Source: CAZUMH01 sp964621645 (lineage in GTDB: Bacteria; Zhuqueibacterota; QNDG01; JAGLOF01). From it: a stretch of DNA of 16,104 nt. Below are positions 1-7,720 of this stretch, piece after piece. Under the pieces are notes generated by a model that was given only the letters and a program-made list of their open reading frames with translations, was not told the origin of the DNA and searched no databases. Position 1 is the stretch's first letter. Each line of letters begins with the position of its first letter. The translations under genes and the position numbers were made by a program. The DNA lies in the NCBI GenBank assembly GCA_964621645.1, contig CAZUMH010000083.1:1-16104 (forward strand). Reading direction: 5' to 3'.

Positions 1-1
1 T

Positions 2-97
2 GGTAAAGAACGTTATGCGATTAAAGGAAAGACATCAGACGGTAGAAATCTTACCAAATTTGTAAAGAAGGCTGACTGGGATAAGATGAAGATTTAA
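2..97 (+). CDS. 3' end of an unrecognised protein (partial)
   Basis: An open frame enters the window at base 2 and ends at a TAA at 95-97, giving the last 31 residues of a protein. The tail is strongly basic (nine Lys, two Arg) and ends in ADWDKMKI. The stop is followed 23 bases later by a strong hairpin terminator, which fits a real gene end. I do not recognise the family; too little is visible to assign a function. The gene converges on the RND transporter gene and shares the terminator with it. Reading the frame as coding rests only on its openness, its composition and the terminator behind it. Confidence 0.5.
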   Translation, partial: GKERYAIKGKTSDGRNLTKFVKKADWDKMKI

Positions 98-120
98 CTC
101 TATACTAAGATATTAATAAT

Positions 121-156
121 AAAAAGGCCATCACCGTAATCAGGGATGGCCTTTTT
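121..156. terminator. Bidirectional intrinsic terminator between convergent genes
   Basis: A perfect 12-bp inverted repeat (121-132 and 145-156) encloses a 12-base loop. The stem has a GC-rich core (GGCCATC) flanked by five A on the left and five T on the right, so either strand yields a stem followed by a U tract. It lies between the + strand gene ending at 97 and the minus-strand transporter gene ending at 174, exactly where a shared terminator is expected. Confidence 0.9.
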
Positions 157-173
157 ACATACCGCTTATTGTA

Positions 174-2882
174 TTATTTACGCATACCCATAATTCCTGA
201 GAGGATGAAAACCGTTGTTAAGAAACAGGCTGCGACACCGACAAACAGGGCTCCTCCAAGTTGTCCAAAACCACGCCAGATGGAGAATATCAGGGAACCA
301 AAAGCGAGCATTGTGGTAAGTGTTGTCAATAAAATAGCCTTACCAGTACTGGAAAAAACCCGGTCTATGTTTCCTCTTTTCTCGGATATCCAGCGATGCA
401 CCACATGCACACCATCATCGATGCCGATACCGATAATCATGGGTAATCCCATCACATTCATTACGGTGAACTGCTGACCTGTCAGTTTCATCAGGCCGAC
501 CATCCAGACTGTTCCCGTTAGCAGAGGAATCATCGCCGTCAACGCATCCTTAAAACTGCGGAAATCAGCCAATAACAGCAGAAATACGATCAGGACAGTC
601 AGCGCCATGGCAATCTGTCCGTCCCGGCCAATGATATCTATCAAGGCGCGAAATACGGGAGGCATGCCCGTAGCACGGTCGTCAACCTGTTCGAGGTCGT
701 CTGTGAAGCGGTGCAGGAACGAGGCGTCGGTCCAGATGCTTCTTGCGGGATAAATAGTGACAAGAAAACGGTCCCGGGTTGAATTGCTGTACTGATCCAG
801 AATTGAAACGGGGAGATCGTTGAGTGTGATGGGTGCTATACTGCACATATTGAATACGGTCTTTTTAAACAGGGGGGAGAACTGTCTTTGAAAGCCAGCC
901 AATCGAACAGCAGCGGTTGTTTTATTTTCTTTCTTGATCGTTTCAAGCAGCTGCGTTAACAGATTGGGACTTTCCTGATCCTGTGGATACCCGACCAGCT
1001 CGGAACACTTGCGGTCTATTTTATCCTGGCCTCCCAAATAGGCCATATCCTGAATCTCAATAATATTTTCTTCCAGTCTTTGCAGCTGAGCCGACAGTTG
1101 GTCGACTTCTTCCGGACTCATGGTGGCGCGGGGCACGGATTTTTTAATACTCTCTCTAATGTTTCGAATCAGCGGGAGTCTCAGGTTTTGTTCTTCCGCC
1201 GAGGGAAGATAGAGTGAGATATCATCCGTGCGGGCCACACTGGACATTTCCCGGTAGGTTTTGGCCAGCTGGCCGGAATATTCCGGACTATCTGTTGAAA
1301 CCAGAGCATAATCCATACTGAGATCGAAATGATGTAGAACAGTGTCTTGAAGGGCGATTGAGGTTAATCCCTTAGCCTCAATGTTCATGTAATTTTGATC
1401 GAAAGTGATGCGGGAGGCCGCAACAAGGAAGAATATTGTCAGGACAGCGGCTGCTATCAGGGTAAACCGGTAATGCCCCGCCAGAAATGATCCGGTTCTG
1501 CCTAAAAACCTAAAAGATATATCACGCTTGACCCTGTTTGTTATTGTTGTCTTTTTGTCTAAACGGCGCTCACGCATGACTAAGAATACCGGCAGGATGA
1601 TAAATGTCGCGGCAAGAATGGCAAGCAATCCGGTGCCGGTGACAATGCCCATCTCTTTCATTCCCCGTGAGGATGATACGATAAGAGTCAGGAAGGCCAT
1701 GGCTGTTGTCAAGCCGCCGGTGATAATACCTCTGCCGCTGGTGAGAAAGGTATGTTCCAGGGACTCCTGGATTGAATTCCCCAAAGCGCGGTGTTCGGTG
1801 AAGCCGGAAATAATATGGATGGAGAAGTCTATCCCCAGTCCCAAGAGAATAACCGCCATCATTTGAGTCATGATATTCAGCTGCCCAACCAGAATGGCGG
1901 TGATCCCGATGGCCCAGATAATCCCCAGAAGAAGAGTTATCATCGCGAAAATCGGGGCCACCCACATGCGCAGTGAAAAGATAAGCAATAAAAGAATAGC
2001 GATGCCGGCTATGAAACTGGTATATCCAAGGCTCTTCTCAGAATATTTCATCTCATCATGACAAAGAGGAACCATGCCGGTGAGCCCGCCCTTAACCCCG
2101 GGAAATCTCTTCAGTAGCTTGTTAAGTTCCGCCTGGACTTTTTGAGTGCCGATTACCACCAGATCCAAATCTGTGACGGCAAAATAAGGAACCGCGTTGA
2201 GGATGAGGGTTGATTTGTCATAGGAGAGGAAGTAGGGGTCTCCAATAAGCAGCCGGTCAACCGCCGTCGATGCTTCATCTCCTCCGATTTTCTCGCCTTG
2301 GACCACCCCCTGCAAGGTTGAGGCAAAATATTCAATGCCGTCCAGAAAGTTTACCGCTTCATCCTCTTTCTCCCTCGTTGAGATGGATTCGCTTTTACCT
2401 ACGTATTCCTTCTCCAGAGAGGTATTGATATTTCGTATCAGCGGCATCAGGTTTGGGTCGGTGAATACTTCACGGCTGTTTTCCAGGTCATCTTTCTTCA
2501 TCAAGAGCAGCCCATTCCGTTTGAGAAAATCGGTCTCAAGACGATAATCCACCCTTTGAATCAGGGGTTTCGCCTCCTGACCATCATCATGGGTGAGGGT
2601 TAATAGAAGCGGGGCCAGGGAATCAGCGACGGTTTTAATTTGTGATTCATCTCCCTGGAGCACAATGACGATACTCGATGCAGTGCGAAAATCATCGATG
2701 ATTCGATTAAATTCCACGGTGCGTTTATCTTTTGCCGGGAGCAGATCGGACCAGCGCATAGTCAATGACAGTCGACTGGCTGCCGCCAGCAGACCGAGAG
2801 TGATCAACGCCGCGATAAGAGCAATTCTTCCCGGATAGTGGGCATGCAGCTGGGCCAGTCTTTTTAAGTACCTGTCTCGCAT
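174..2882 (-). CDS. RND superfamily (MMPL/HAE3-like) inner-membrane transporter
   Basis: This 902-residue protein has the two-fold RND layout: TM segment at about 18-38, a periplasmic domain (about 40-280), a five-helix block (about 286-437), then a repeat of the plan with TM at about 471-490, a second periplasmic domain (about 492-750) and helices from about 755 to 898. The conserved helix motifs are GLGIDFSIHII (348-358) and GIGIDDGVHVVHR (818-830), whose acidic residues are the usual place for proton coupling in the family. Proteins of this class (HpnN and MmpL are relatives) move lipids or hydrophobic molecules rather than act as classical drug pumps, and no membrane-fusion or TolC gene is nearby. 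The ATG at 2882 follows a GAGGAG Shine-Dalgarno (2889-2894) with 6-base spacing. It is the last gene of the tetR unit, 32 bases after the barrel gene. The substrate is unknown. Confidence 0.93.
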   Translation of the reverse strand: MRDRYLKRLAQLHAHYPGRIALIAALITLGLLAAASRLSLTMRWSDLLPAKDKRTVEFNRIIDDFRTASSIVIVLQGDESQIKTVADSLAPLLLTLTHDDGQEAKPLIQRVDYRLETDFLKRNGLLLMKKDDLENSREVFTDPNLMPLIRNINTSLEKEYVGKSESISTREKEDEAVNFLDGIEYFASTLQGVVQGEKIGGDEASTAVDRLLIGDPYFLSYDKSTLILNAVPYFAVTDLDLVVIGTQKVQAELNKLLKRFPGVKGGLTGMVPLCHDEMKYSEKSLGYTSFIAGIAILLLLIFSLRMWVAPIFAMITLLLGIIWAIGITAILVGQLNIMTQMMAVILLGLGIDFSIHIISGFTEHRALGNSIQESLEHTFLTSGRGIITGGLTTAMAFLTLIVSSSRGMKEMGIVTGTGLLAILAATFIILPVFLVMRERRLDKKTTITNRVKRDISFRFLGRTGSFLAGHYRFTLIAAAVLTIFFLVAASRITFDQNYMNIEAKGLTSIALQDTVLHHFDLSMDYALVSTDSPEYSGQLAKTYREMSSVARTDDISLYLPSAEEQNLRLPLIRNIRESIKKSVPRATMSPEEVDQLSAQLQRLEENIIEIQDMAYLGGQDKIDRKCSELVGYPQDQESPNLLTQLLETIKKENKTTAAVRLAGFQRQFSPLFKKTVFNMCSIAPITLNDLPVSILDQYSNSTRDRFLVTIYPARSIWTDASFLHRFTDDLEQVDDRATGMPPVFRALIDIIGRDGQIAMALTVLIVFLLLLADFRSFKDALTAMIPLLTGTVWMVGLMKLTGQQFTVMNVMGLPMIIGIGIDDGVHVVHRWISEKRGNIDRVFSSTGKAILLTTLTTMLAFGSLIFSIWRGFGQLGGALFVGVAACFLTTVFILSGIMGMRK

Positions 2883-2914
2883 ATCATTCTCCTCGGGTTG
2901 TGTTAGTCACAATA

Positions 2915-4102
2915 TTAGAAATATCCCCTCAAGCGCAGCATGCCGCCGTTACCGAAGCGGGGACTGTATACCCCATCTTCATTTCCCACGTTTATATTCA
3001 GGTAGGCCGTCAGCATTACGTCTTCAAATATGTTCCACTCAAGAGAAGGAATCAAGGCCATACTTCCATCGGAGAGTGAAAAAAGAGCGGAACATCGTGA
3101 GGTAATCAGATCTGTCAATGGATATTGCAGCATGGTGTAAAGCTGATCTCGCGCGATGCTCTTTGATTCCCTGGTAAGATAACGCATCCAGTCATTCAGG
3201 TCATAACGGTCGGAGCCGCTCTTACCTGAGCCGTTTTGAAAGAATTCCGCCATAAGATAGAATTGGCTGGGAAAGGTGTAATCAGCTCCCAAAACCCAGG
3301 AGGTGTAATCATCACCGTCAGTGAGACGTGAATAGGCTGTTTCACTCCAGACGCCAAGTCCCAGCAGTTCTCCCTGACATTCGAATCCCAATAATCTCCG
3401 TCCAGTCGAGACATCGGTAAAATCGGGTTCTGGAAGCAGCTGGAAACTTGTGTAATCATGGCGCATCAAATTCTTTTCAGCGGCCAGCAGTGAAAAATCA
3501 AAGTGTGACACTCCGCCATGCAGCATGAGCAGTTTCCCTGATCCGCTCAGATCCTCACCTGGTTGGTAGAGAACGGTCAAGCCGTACCGGCCAGTCATGG
3601 GAATATCGAGACGCAGGGCGTTGTGTCCCGGTTGCTCATAGGTGGGATCAAGAACATCTTTGGTATTGAATAGATCCATTGGATTCCAGACATAGCCGCT
3701 GCCCAGTGAGATTTGCTGTTTTCCCAGGGTAAGATCGAAGGCCGCAAAGGAGAGACGCAGATAGGCGTTGTCAAGATACTGACGATCGGAGAAAGGGTAA
3801 ATGTAATAGGGCGCCAGCTGCGGATCGATCTGTTGTGTTATTTTGTCAGGAAGCAAATCAGGGATGCTCCATTGAGTCTTGCCGTGATAGGTAATGATAT
3901 TGACATTGGCGCCAATCTTGACTTTTTCAGACAAATCCGCCTCAATATCCAGGCGCAGCTTGTTGGTGTAGAGTTGATAATAGGAAGATTTGAAAAAGGC
4001 GCCGGTATACTGGGACTCGAAATATCCAAACAGATTTACATTTTCCTGAGCATGGAGTGGCGGTATGAATGACAGTAATGGTATCAGCCATAGCCGTTTC
4101 AT
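2915..4102 (-). CDS. Outer-membrane beta-barrel protein, partner of the RND transporter
   Basis: The 395-residue protein starts with a signal peptide (about 1-18, cleavage after LHA) and then shows alternating hydrophobic/polar strands with many aromatic residues throughout, ending in GGMLRLRGYF with a terminal Phe, the usual barrel-assembly signal. A central segment, GKQQISLGSGYVWNPMDLFN (127-146), resembles the conserved strand-plus-loop of porin-like barrels found beside RND transporters (DUF1302-type and similar families); I place it there by resemblance only. Its ATG overlaps the end of the LolA-like gene by 4 bases (ATGA), so the two are probably translationally coupled. It is likely the outer-membrane exit or entry point for whatever the RND protein and LolA-like carrier handle. 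A general porin is the alternative, but the operon position argues for a dedicated role. Confidence 0.82.
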   Translation of the reverse strand: MKRLWLIPLLSFIPPLHAQENVNLFGYFESQYTGAFFKSSYYQLYTNKLRLDIEADLSEKVKIGANVNIITYHGKTQWSIPDLLPDKITQQIDPQLAPYYIYPFSDRQYLDNAYLRLSFAAFDLTLGKQQISLGSGYVWNPMDLFNTKDVLDPTYEQPGHNALRLDIPMTGRYGLTVLYQPGEDLSGSGKLLMLHGGVSHFDFSLLAAEKNLMRHDYTSFQLLPEPDFTDVSTGRRLLGFECQGELLGLGVWSETAYSRLTDGDDYTSWVLGADYTFPSQFYLMAEFFQNGSGKSGSDRYDLNDWMRYLTRESKSIARDQLYTMLQYPLTDLITSRCSALFSLSDGSMALIPSLEWNIFEDVMLTAYLNINVGNEDGVYSPRFGNGGMLRLRGYF

Positions 4103-4878
4103 TTTTTCAGCCCCCGTTCAGTGAAAAACTCATCCGGCGCAGGCCGGGAATATGAGACTTCCAGAAGTTGAACCGTAGTCGACGTGTTGTTTTGCAAATT
4201 ACGCATGATAATCTGCTTAGCTGTAGGCAGGGAGTCTATAACTTCAATATCTTGTTGGATGAGACGTTTTACAGGGTTTTGTAAGTCTTCCTTTTCGAAG
4301 TAATCGATCCGCAGGGGGACGTAATTTTCTTTATCCACCCACATCAGCAATCGTGGGTAGGCGATGTCGGTATCTTTTTTCCTTGTCATTTCTACCAGGT
4401 AGCAGTCTTTCCCTTCCAGATTTTCATCCTCCAGTCTTTTTGAGGTGAAATCGTTGATAAAGGAATCGCCGCTGCCCAGATCCTCATAGGAAAAATCGCT
4501 GCCTTCCATTTTTTGCCGTTTCGCATGGGTAGCCAGTTTTCGTACCCGGCCGGTCCGTGGAAAGTACATCCAAATATCATCCGCGTTGTTTAAAAGAAGG
4601 GTCGCCTGTCCACGGGCGCGGGCTGGTTTCGTGTAGCGGATCAGATTTTTTTCTCCGTGATTTTTGCTCCAGGACTCGTATTCGAAGGTGCGGGGACTCC
4701 CCGATGTGGTAATGATGGTCATTGTGGCTCTGGCGTACACTGAGAAAGGATTCATCACCTCATCGACATGGTTCACAATGGCCGGGCCGTCCAGTGTCTG
4801 AGAATATGCCAAGGTACTTGACATCAGGATAAGGCAAACACCGGCTGTTTTGGAACATAATTGATGGAACAATCGCAT
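4099..4878 (-). CDS. LolA-like periplasmic protein (outer membrane lipoprotein-sorting family)
   Basis: This 259-residue protein has a signal peptide (about 1-26, ending LAYS before Gln) and the hallmarks of the LolA-like family of Pfam PF17131: KPARARG (84-90), the strand DDIWMYFPRTGRVRKL (100-115) and MEGSDFSYEDL (124-134). The LolA fold is a half-barrel with a hydrophobic cavity that shields lipid chains in the periplasm. There is no LolCDE or lipoprotein gene beside it, so a true LolA role is unlikely; members next to RND transporters are thought to carry the transporter's hydrophobic substrate. The ATG at 4878 follows an AAAGGAGT Shine-Dalgarno (4885-4892), 6 bases away. It follows tetR by 58 bases containing a putative operator and overlaps the barrel gene by 4 bases. 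Confidence 0.88.
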   Translation of the reverse strand: MRLFHQLCSKTAGVCLILMSSTLAYSQTLDGPAIVNHVDEVMNPFSVYARATMTIITTSGSPRTFEYESWSKNHGEKNLIRYTKPARARGQATLLLNNADDIWMYFPRTGRVRKLATHAKRQKMEGSDFSYEDLGSGDSFINDFTSKRLEDENLEGKDCYLVEMTRKKDTDIAYPRLLMWVDKENYVPLRIDYFEKEDLQNPVKRLIQQDIEVIDSLPTAKQIIMRNLQNNTSTTVQLLEVSYSRPAPDEFFTERGLKK

Positions 4879-4907
4879 CGTCTTACTCCTTTCAGAACAA
4901 AAATAAA

Positions 4908-4925
4908 TCCGACCGATGGTTCGGA
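4908..4925. promoter_or_regulatory. Putative second TetR operator, between tetR and the LolA-like gene
   Basis: TCCGACCGATGGTTCGGA is an imperfect 18-bp palindrome (14 of 18 positions match its own reverse complement). On the minus strand it shares CGAnCnAnCGGTCGG with the palindrome in front of tetR. It sits between the tetR stop (4937) and the Shine-Dalgarno of the LolA-like gene (4885-4892). I find no convincing -35/-10 pair beside it, so it may act as a roadblock or auxiliary site. Confidence 0.6.
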
Positions 4926-4936
4926 TATAGAGAGAT

Positions 4937-5539
4937 TTATTTGCTGATCCCTTTAAGAATAATTTCCTTCAGTGTCTGAAGAGCCGAACGAATATCTATC
5001 ATCTTCGGATCGAGGATCCACTGCATCATAACGCCATCCAGAGAGCCTATTATTATTGAGGCCGTCAAATGGGTATTGACGTGACGGATTTTACCGGCCA
5101 CAATACAATCATCAAGTAAATGCTGGAGAAGAGTGCGATAATCTCGATACATTTCATTCAAATCGAAATCAGAATCCATTGATTGTTCTCGCAATCCTTC
5201 GGCCCAATACTCAACAAAGACGCTGAAGAAGGAGAGGGACGTCTCATCGAGCAGCTCATTCCAGGCATCAAGATAGGAAATCAGTTTCTCAAGAGGATCC
5301 CGTGTTAAATATATTTTGCGGGCGATCTTGCTGTTAATCACCTCGAGAAAATAATAAAAACTGGCATTAATGATTTCTTTCTTGCTGGAAAAATATTCAT
5401 AGATGGTTCCCTTCCCGATACCGGCACTCAGAGCAATATCACTCATACGGGTAGAAGAGAGCCCGAGTGAAGCGAATAATCCTAATGCTGCCTTGAGGAT
5501 CTCGGATCTTTTCTCGTCCTTGTTAACGATTTTTGGCAC
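4937..5539 (-). CDS. TetR/AcrR-family transcriptional regulator
   Basis: This is a 200-residue protein of typical TetR length. The N-terminal DNA-binding domain carries RSEILKAALGLFASLGLSST (11-30), then the helix-turn-helix with ALSAGIGKGTIYEYFSSKKE (36-55), where GKGTIYEYF is the recognition-helix signature. The divergent, helical C-terminal part (about 60-200) would bind the ligand and dimerise. The start is a GTG at 5539 with a GAGG Shine-Dalgarno about nine bases upstream; the next Met (residue 32) would cut the HTH. It is the first gene of the tetR, LolA-like, barrel, RND unit, and a palindrome just after its promoter suggests autorepression. The ligand is probably the transported hydrophobic compound or a relative, which is inference from position. 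Confidence 0.93.
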   Translation of the reverse strand: MPKIVNKDEKRSEILKAALGLFASLGLSSTRMSDIALSAGIGKGTIYEYFSSKKEIINASFYYFLEVINSKIARKIYLTRDPLEKLISYLDAWNELLDETSLSFFSVFVEYWAEGLREQSMDSDFDLNEMYRDYRTLLQHLLDDCIVAGKIRHVNTHLTASIIIGSLDGVMMQWILDPKMIDIRSALQTLKEIILKGISK

Positions 5540-5563
5540 TCTGAAATCCTCGTTTTATTATGG

Positions 5564-5579
5564 CCGACCGGTCGGTCGA
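5564..5579. promoter_or_regulatory. Putative TetR operator in front of tetR
   Basis: A perfect 12-bp palindrome CCGACCGGTCGG (5564-5575), extended on one side by a further TCGA, lies directly downstream of the predicted -10 box (5583-5588) of the tetR promoter and covers the expected transcription start. A repressor bound here would block initiation. Its minus-strand sequence matches the second palindrome at 4908-4925 over 12 of 15 positions. Confidence 0.72.
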
Positions 5580-5582
5580 TAA

Positions 5583-5611
5583 AATATATATACTTTTAAA
5601 CGGGAAGTCAA
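5583..5611 (-). promoter_or_regulatory. Promoter of the tetR/LolA-like/barrel/RND unit
   Basis: On the minus strand, TTGACT (5606-5611) is followed after 17 bases by TATATT (5583-5588), a near-consensus sigma-70-type promoter (5 of 6 matches in each box). The start of transcription would fall near 5577, inside the palindrome, about 38 bases before the tetR GTG. Confidence 0.75.
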
Positions 5612-5632
5612 GTAAAAATTTACAAAACGGAT

Positions 5633-5661
5633 AAAAAGGGGGCGTCGTTAAAACGACGCCC
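5633..5661 (-). terminator. Intrinsic terminator of the alkaline phosphatase gene
   Basis: GGGCGTCGT and ACGACGCCC (within 5640-5661) form a 9-bp GC-rich stem with a TAAA/TTTA tetraloop. On the minus strand the stem is followed by CC and a run of five T (5633-5637). It lies about 20 bases beyond the phosphatase stop codon and upstream of the tetR promoter, separating the two units. Confidence 0.9.
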
Positions 5662-5681
5662 GGAAGAATAGTAAGCTATGC

Positions 5682-6806
5682 CTATTTAATCTTTTTCACA
5701 AGGTCTATCAAAGCGGAACCTATATGAGTGTTATCTTGAATTCCGGCGAAAACTGAGCTTCCCGGTCCAAAGGCAAATAGCGGGACCATGACACCGGTGT
5801 GGCCTCCGGTGGTAAAAGCCGTATTGCTGATACTATGGTTTTCAACTGAGCCATCCAGAAGAGAATACCCGCCAGTCTCATGGTCGGCTGTCACTAAAAC
5901 CAGAACATCCCCGGCCTTGCGCGCGAAGGACAATCCTGCCTTAACGGCGCTATCGAAATCAATCATTTCATCGATGATCCCCTGACTGTTGTTGCTGTGA
6001 CCCATCCAGTCGATTTGGGAACCCTCCACCATGAGAAAGAAACCTGCCTTGTTACGGGAGAGGATTTCCAGTGCATGGAAAGTAACATCCGCGAGTGAAT
6101 AATTCCTGTCACCTGCAGCGGGAGGATGATTCTGATAAAAGAGTCCCACGGCCTTTTGAACATTCTCCAGGCTGTCCAATCCCGCAGGGGTACGGATCAT
6201 GGAGTGAGTCCGGGCAAGTTCGGTCCAGAGATCCTTGTCATCGTGACGCAGGCTGTTCGGTTTTGATTGCGGCAGAAAGTAGCCCCTGCCCCCGGCAAAA
6301 AGAACATCCACTCCGCTGGCGGCGATCTGTTCTGCGATCTGTTCATACATACTGCGCCGGGGAACATGACTGGCAAAAACAGCCGGGGTAGCGTGAGTGA
6401 TACTGCAGGTTGTAACAAGTCCGGTTGATAACCCCAGATCTTCGGCATATTCCAGTACCGTCTTGCAGGTGGTGCTGTCCGGTCTCATGGAAATCATGCC
6501 GTTGTTGGTCTTCTGACCGGTGGCCAGAGCAGTGCCGCTGGCTGCTGAATCGGTAACATAACTGTCTGCCGAATAGGTGGTGACCAAACCAAGGGTTGAG
6601 AATTCAATAAAACTTGTTTGACCTTTTACCGTAAGGCAGGCATTCACCTGACTCACTCCCATGCCGTCTCCGATAAACAGGATTATCCCGCGGGGGGGAT
6701 CACCGGGAGGGGATAAAGCTGAGGAACATCCCGTGACGGTGACAATTGAAATTAGAAGGAGAAATATATTTTGTTTAATCCTGAAACTGATATCTGAAGG
6801 TTTCAT
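5682..6806 (-). CDS. Alkaline phosphatase, predicted lipoprotein (PhoA family)
   Basis: It hydrolyses phosphate monoesters outside the cytoplasm. From the ATG at 6806 the protein has 374 residues and begins with a lipoprotein signal peptide ending in the lipobox VTGC (Cys27). An upstream in-frame GTG at 6863 would precede the predicted transcription start, so I prefer 6806. The family's metal and nucleophile residues are all visible: IGDGMG (Asp47), VTDSAASGTA with nucleophile Ser87, THATPA (138-142 region), Arg151, EGSQIDWMGH (Glu261, Asp266, His270), TADHE (Asp308, His309) and GGHTG (His336). At the positions of Asp153 and Lys328 of the E. coli enzyme it has His138 and Trp267, the pairing seen in the TAB5-type cold-active enzymes. 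The gene has its own promoter and terminator. I see no obvious Pho box. Confidence 0.95.
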   Translation of the reverse strand: MKPSDISFRIKQNIFLLLISIVTVTGCSSALSPPGDPPRGIILFIGDGMGVSQVNACLTVKGQTSFIEFSTLGLVTTYSADSYVTDSAASGTALATGQKTNNGMISMRPDSTTCKTVLEYAEDLGLSTGLVTTCSITHATPAVFASHVPRRSMYEQIAEQIAASGVDVLFAGGRGYFLPQSKPNSLRHDDKDLWTELARTHSMIRTPAGLDSLENVQKAVGLFYQNHPPAAGDRNYSLADVTFHALEILSRNKAGFFLMVEGSQIDWMGHSNNSQGIIDEMIDFDSAVKAGLSFARKAGDVLVLVTADHETGGYSLLDGSVENHSISNTAFTTGGHTGVMVPLFAFGPGSSVFAGIQDNTHIGSALIDLVKKIK

Positions 6807-6840
6807 ATATACCCTATACATTAATATTTGCGCAAACCGA

Positions 6841-6869
6841 ATTATACACAGCAGGTGCATCACTTTTAA
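6841..6869 (-). promoter_or_regulatory. Promoter of the alkaline phosphatase gene
   Basis: On the minus strand a perfect TATAAT (6841-6846) is preceded at 17-base spacing by TTAAAA (6864-6869). Transcription would start near 6834, leaving a leader of about 28 bases before the ATG at 6806, and downstream of the alternative GTG start at 6863. Confidence 0.65.
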
Positions 6870-6930
6870 GAATAACGCGGAGCATCCTTATCCTGTTAAA
6901 GATAAATCCTTCCGCAAATCAGTATGTATC

Positions 6931-7650
6931 CTAATCTTTAAGATAATACTCGATGGTGGACACCACTCTGACAATCTTTATATTGGGTGTGTTGCTGTCC
7001 CGATCCCTTATGGAAAACTGTCCCTGCTGCGCCAGCTTGATCTTTCCTAAAATACTTTTTGAATCGGTGGCGAATTTTTCAGCAACCTCACGAGCGTTGT
7101 TTGTGGCTTCTTCGATCATTTGAGGCTTGATTTCGTTGAGGTGAGTGAAAATGAATTCGGTGTGGGTGTCATAGTCTTCACCGGTTACCGCGATACCCTG
7201 TTTCCCTAATTCCACCACTTTTTTAGATGTCTCCAGGACAGACTGAACATTTTCAGTATAGACCGTTATCGAGGTTGTGGCGGAGTAGCGGTAGAGAATC
7301 TTATTTGAATCCATATATCCTTGGGAGTAGCGGTCGAAGACAGTCGGAGCAGAGACGGTGATCTCCTTGTCGGAAAAGCCGTTTTTTTGAAGGAAATGGA
7401 CTATTGAAGCTGTCTTATCTTCAATAGCGGAATAAAGGTCGTTGAGGTCGTTGCTGACCTGATTGAATTTCAGGGGCCAGATAGCGATATTGGCCGGCAC
7501 CTCCCGCTCTGATAATCCTTTAACTGTAACTGTTCTTTCGGTCCGTTTCAGAGAGACAGAAAGATGGGATAAAAGAAAACCAGCTACGATAAGTCCGAAG
7601 AATATAGCCAGGCTGGGGTACAATAGTCCTTTATTGGTGTCGTTTTTCAT
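6931..7650 (-). CDS. Membrane-anchored SIMPL-domain (DUF541) protein
   Basis: The 239-residue protein has one N-terminal TM segment (about 9-28, LLYPSLAIFFGLIVAGFLLS) and then a SIMPL/DUF541 domain: RTVTVKGLSEREVPANIAIW (39-58), the helix after it, and the C-terminal pattern of EATNNAREVAEKFA (181-194) followed by closing strands. The family includes E. coli YggE and the mammalian IRAK-binding protein; its biochemical role is not settled, with links to oxidative stress. The ATG at 7650 is chosen over an in-frame TTG at 7671 because AAAGGAG lies seven bases upstream of it, inside what would be the longer reading. The domain should face the periplasm. It lies 93 bases downstream of the SpoIIE-type phosphatase gene and may be read through from it. 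Confidence 0.88.
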   Translation of the reverse strand: MKNDTNKGLLYPSLAIFFGLIVAGFLLSHLSVSLKRTERTVTVKGLSEREVPANIAIWPLKFNQVSNDLNDLYSAIEDKTASIVHFLQKNGFSDKEITVSAPTVFDRYSQGYMDSNKILYRYSATTSITVYTENVQSVLETSKKVVELGKQGIAVTGEDYDTHTEFIFTHLNEIKPQMIEEATNNAREVAEKFATDSKSILGKIKLAQQGQFSIRDRDSNTPNIKIVRVVSTIEYYLKD

Positions 7651-7720
7651 TTTTTTCTCCTTTGTTGGCAAGCGAAAAGAAACATCTTCCGGGAGGCTGG
7701 GAAGTATTTATTCCATAGTG

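Noticed and set aside
4099..4878. Calling the LolA-like gene true lolA of the Lol lipoprotein pathway
   Set aside because: The motifs fit the PF17131 LolA-like family, the protein is longer than LolA, and the neighbours are an RND transporter and a barrel rather than general lipoprotein-sorting genes.
6806..6870. A Pho box controlling the alkaline phosphatase
   Set aside because: No direct CTGTCATA-like repeats are seen upstream of the predicted promoter.
7686..7706. CTTCC/GGAAG hairpin before the SIMPL gene, considered as a terminator
   Set aside because: Five pairs with a nine-base loop and only a broken T-rich stretch after it; too weak to call.
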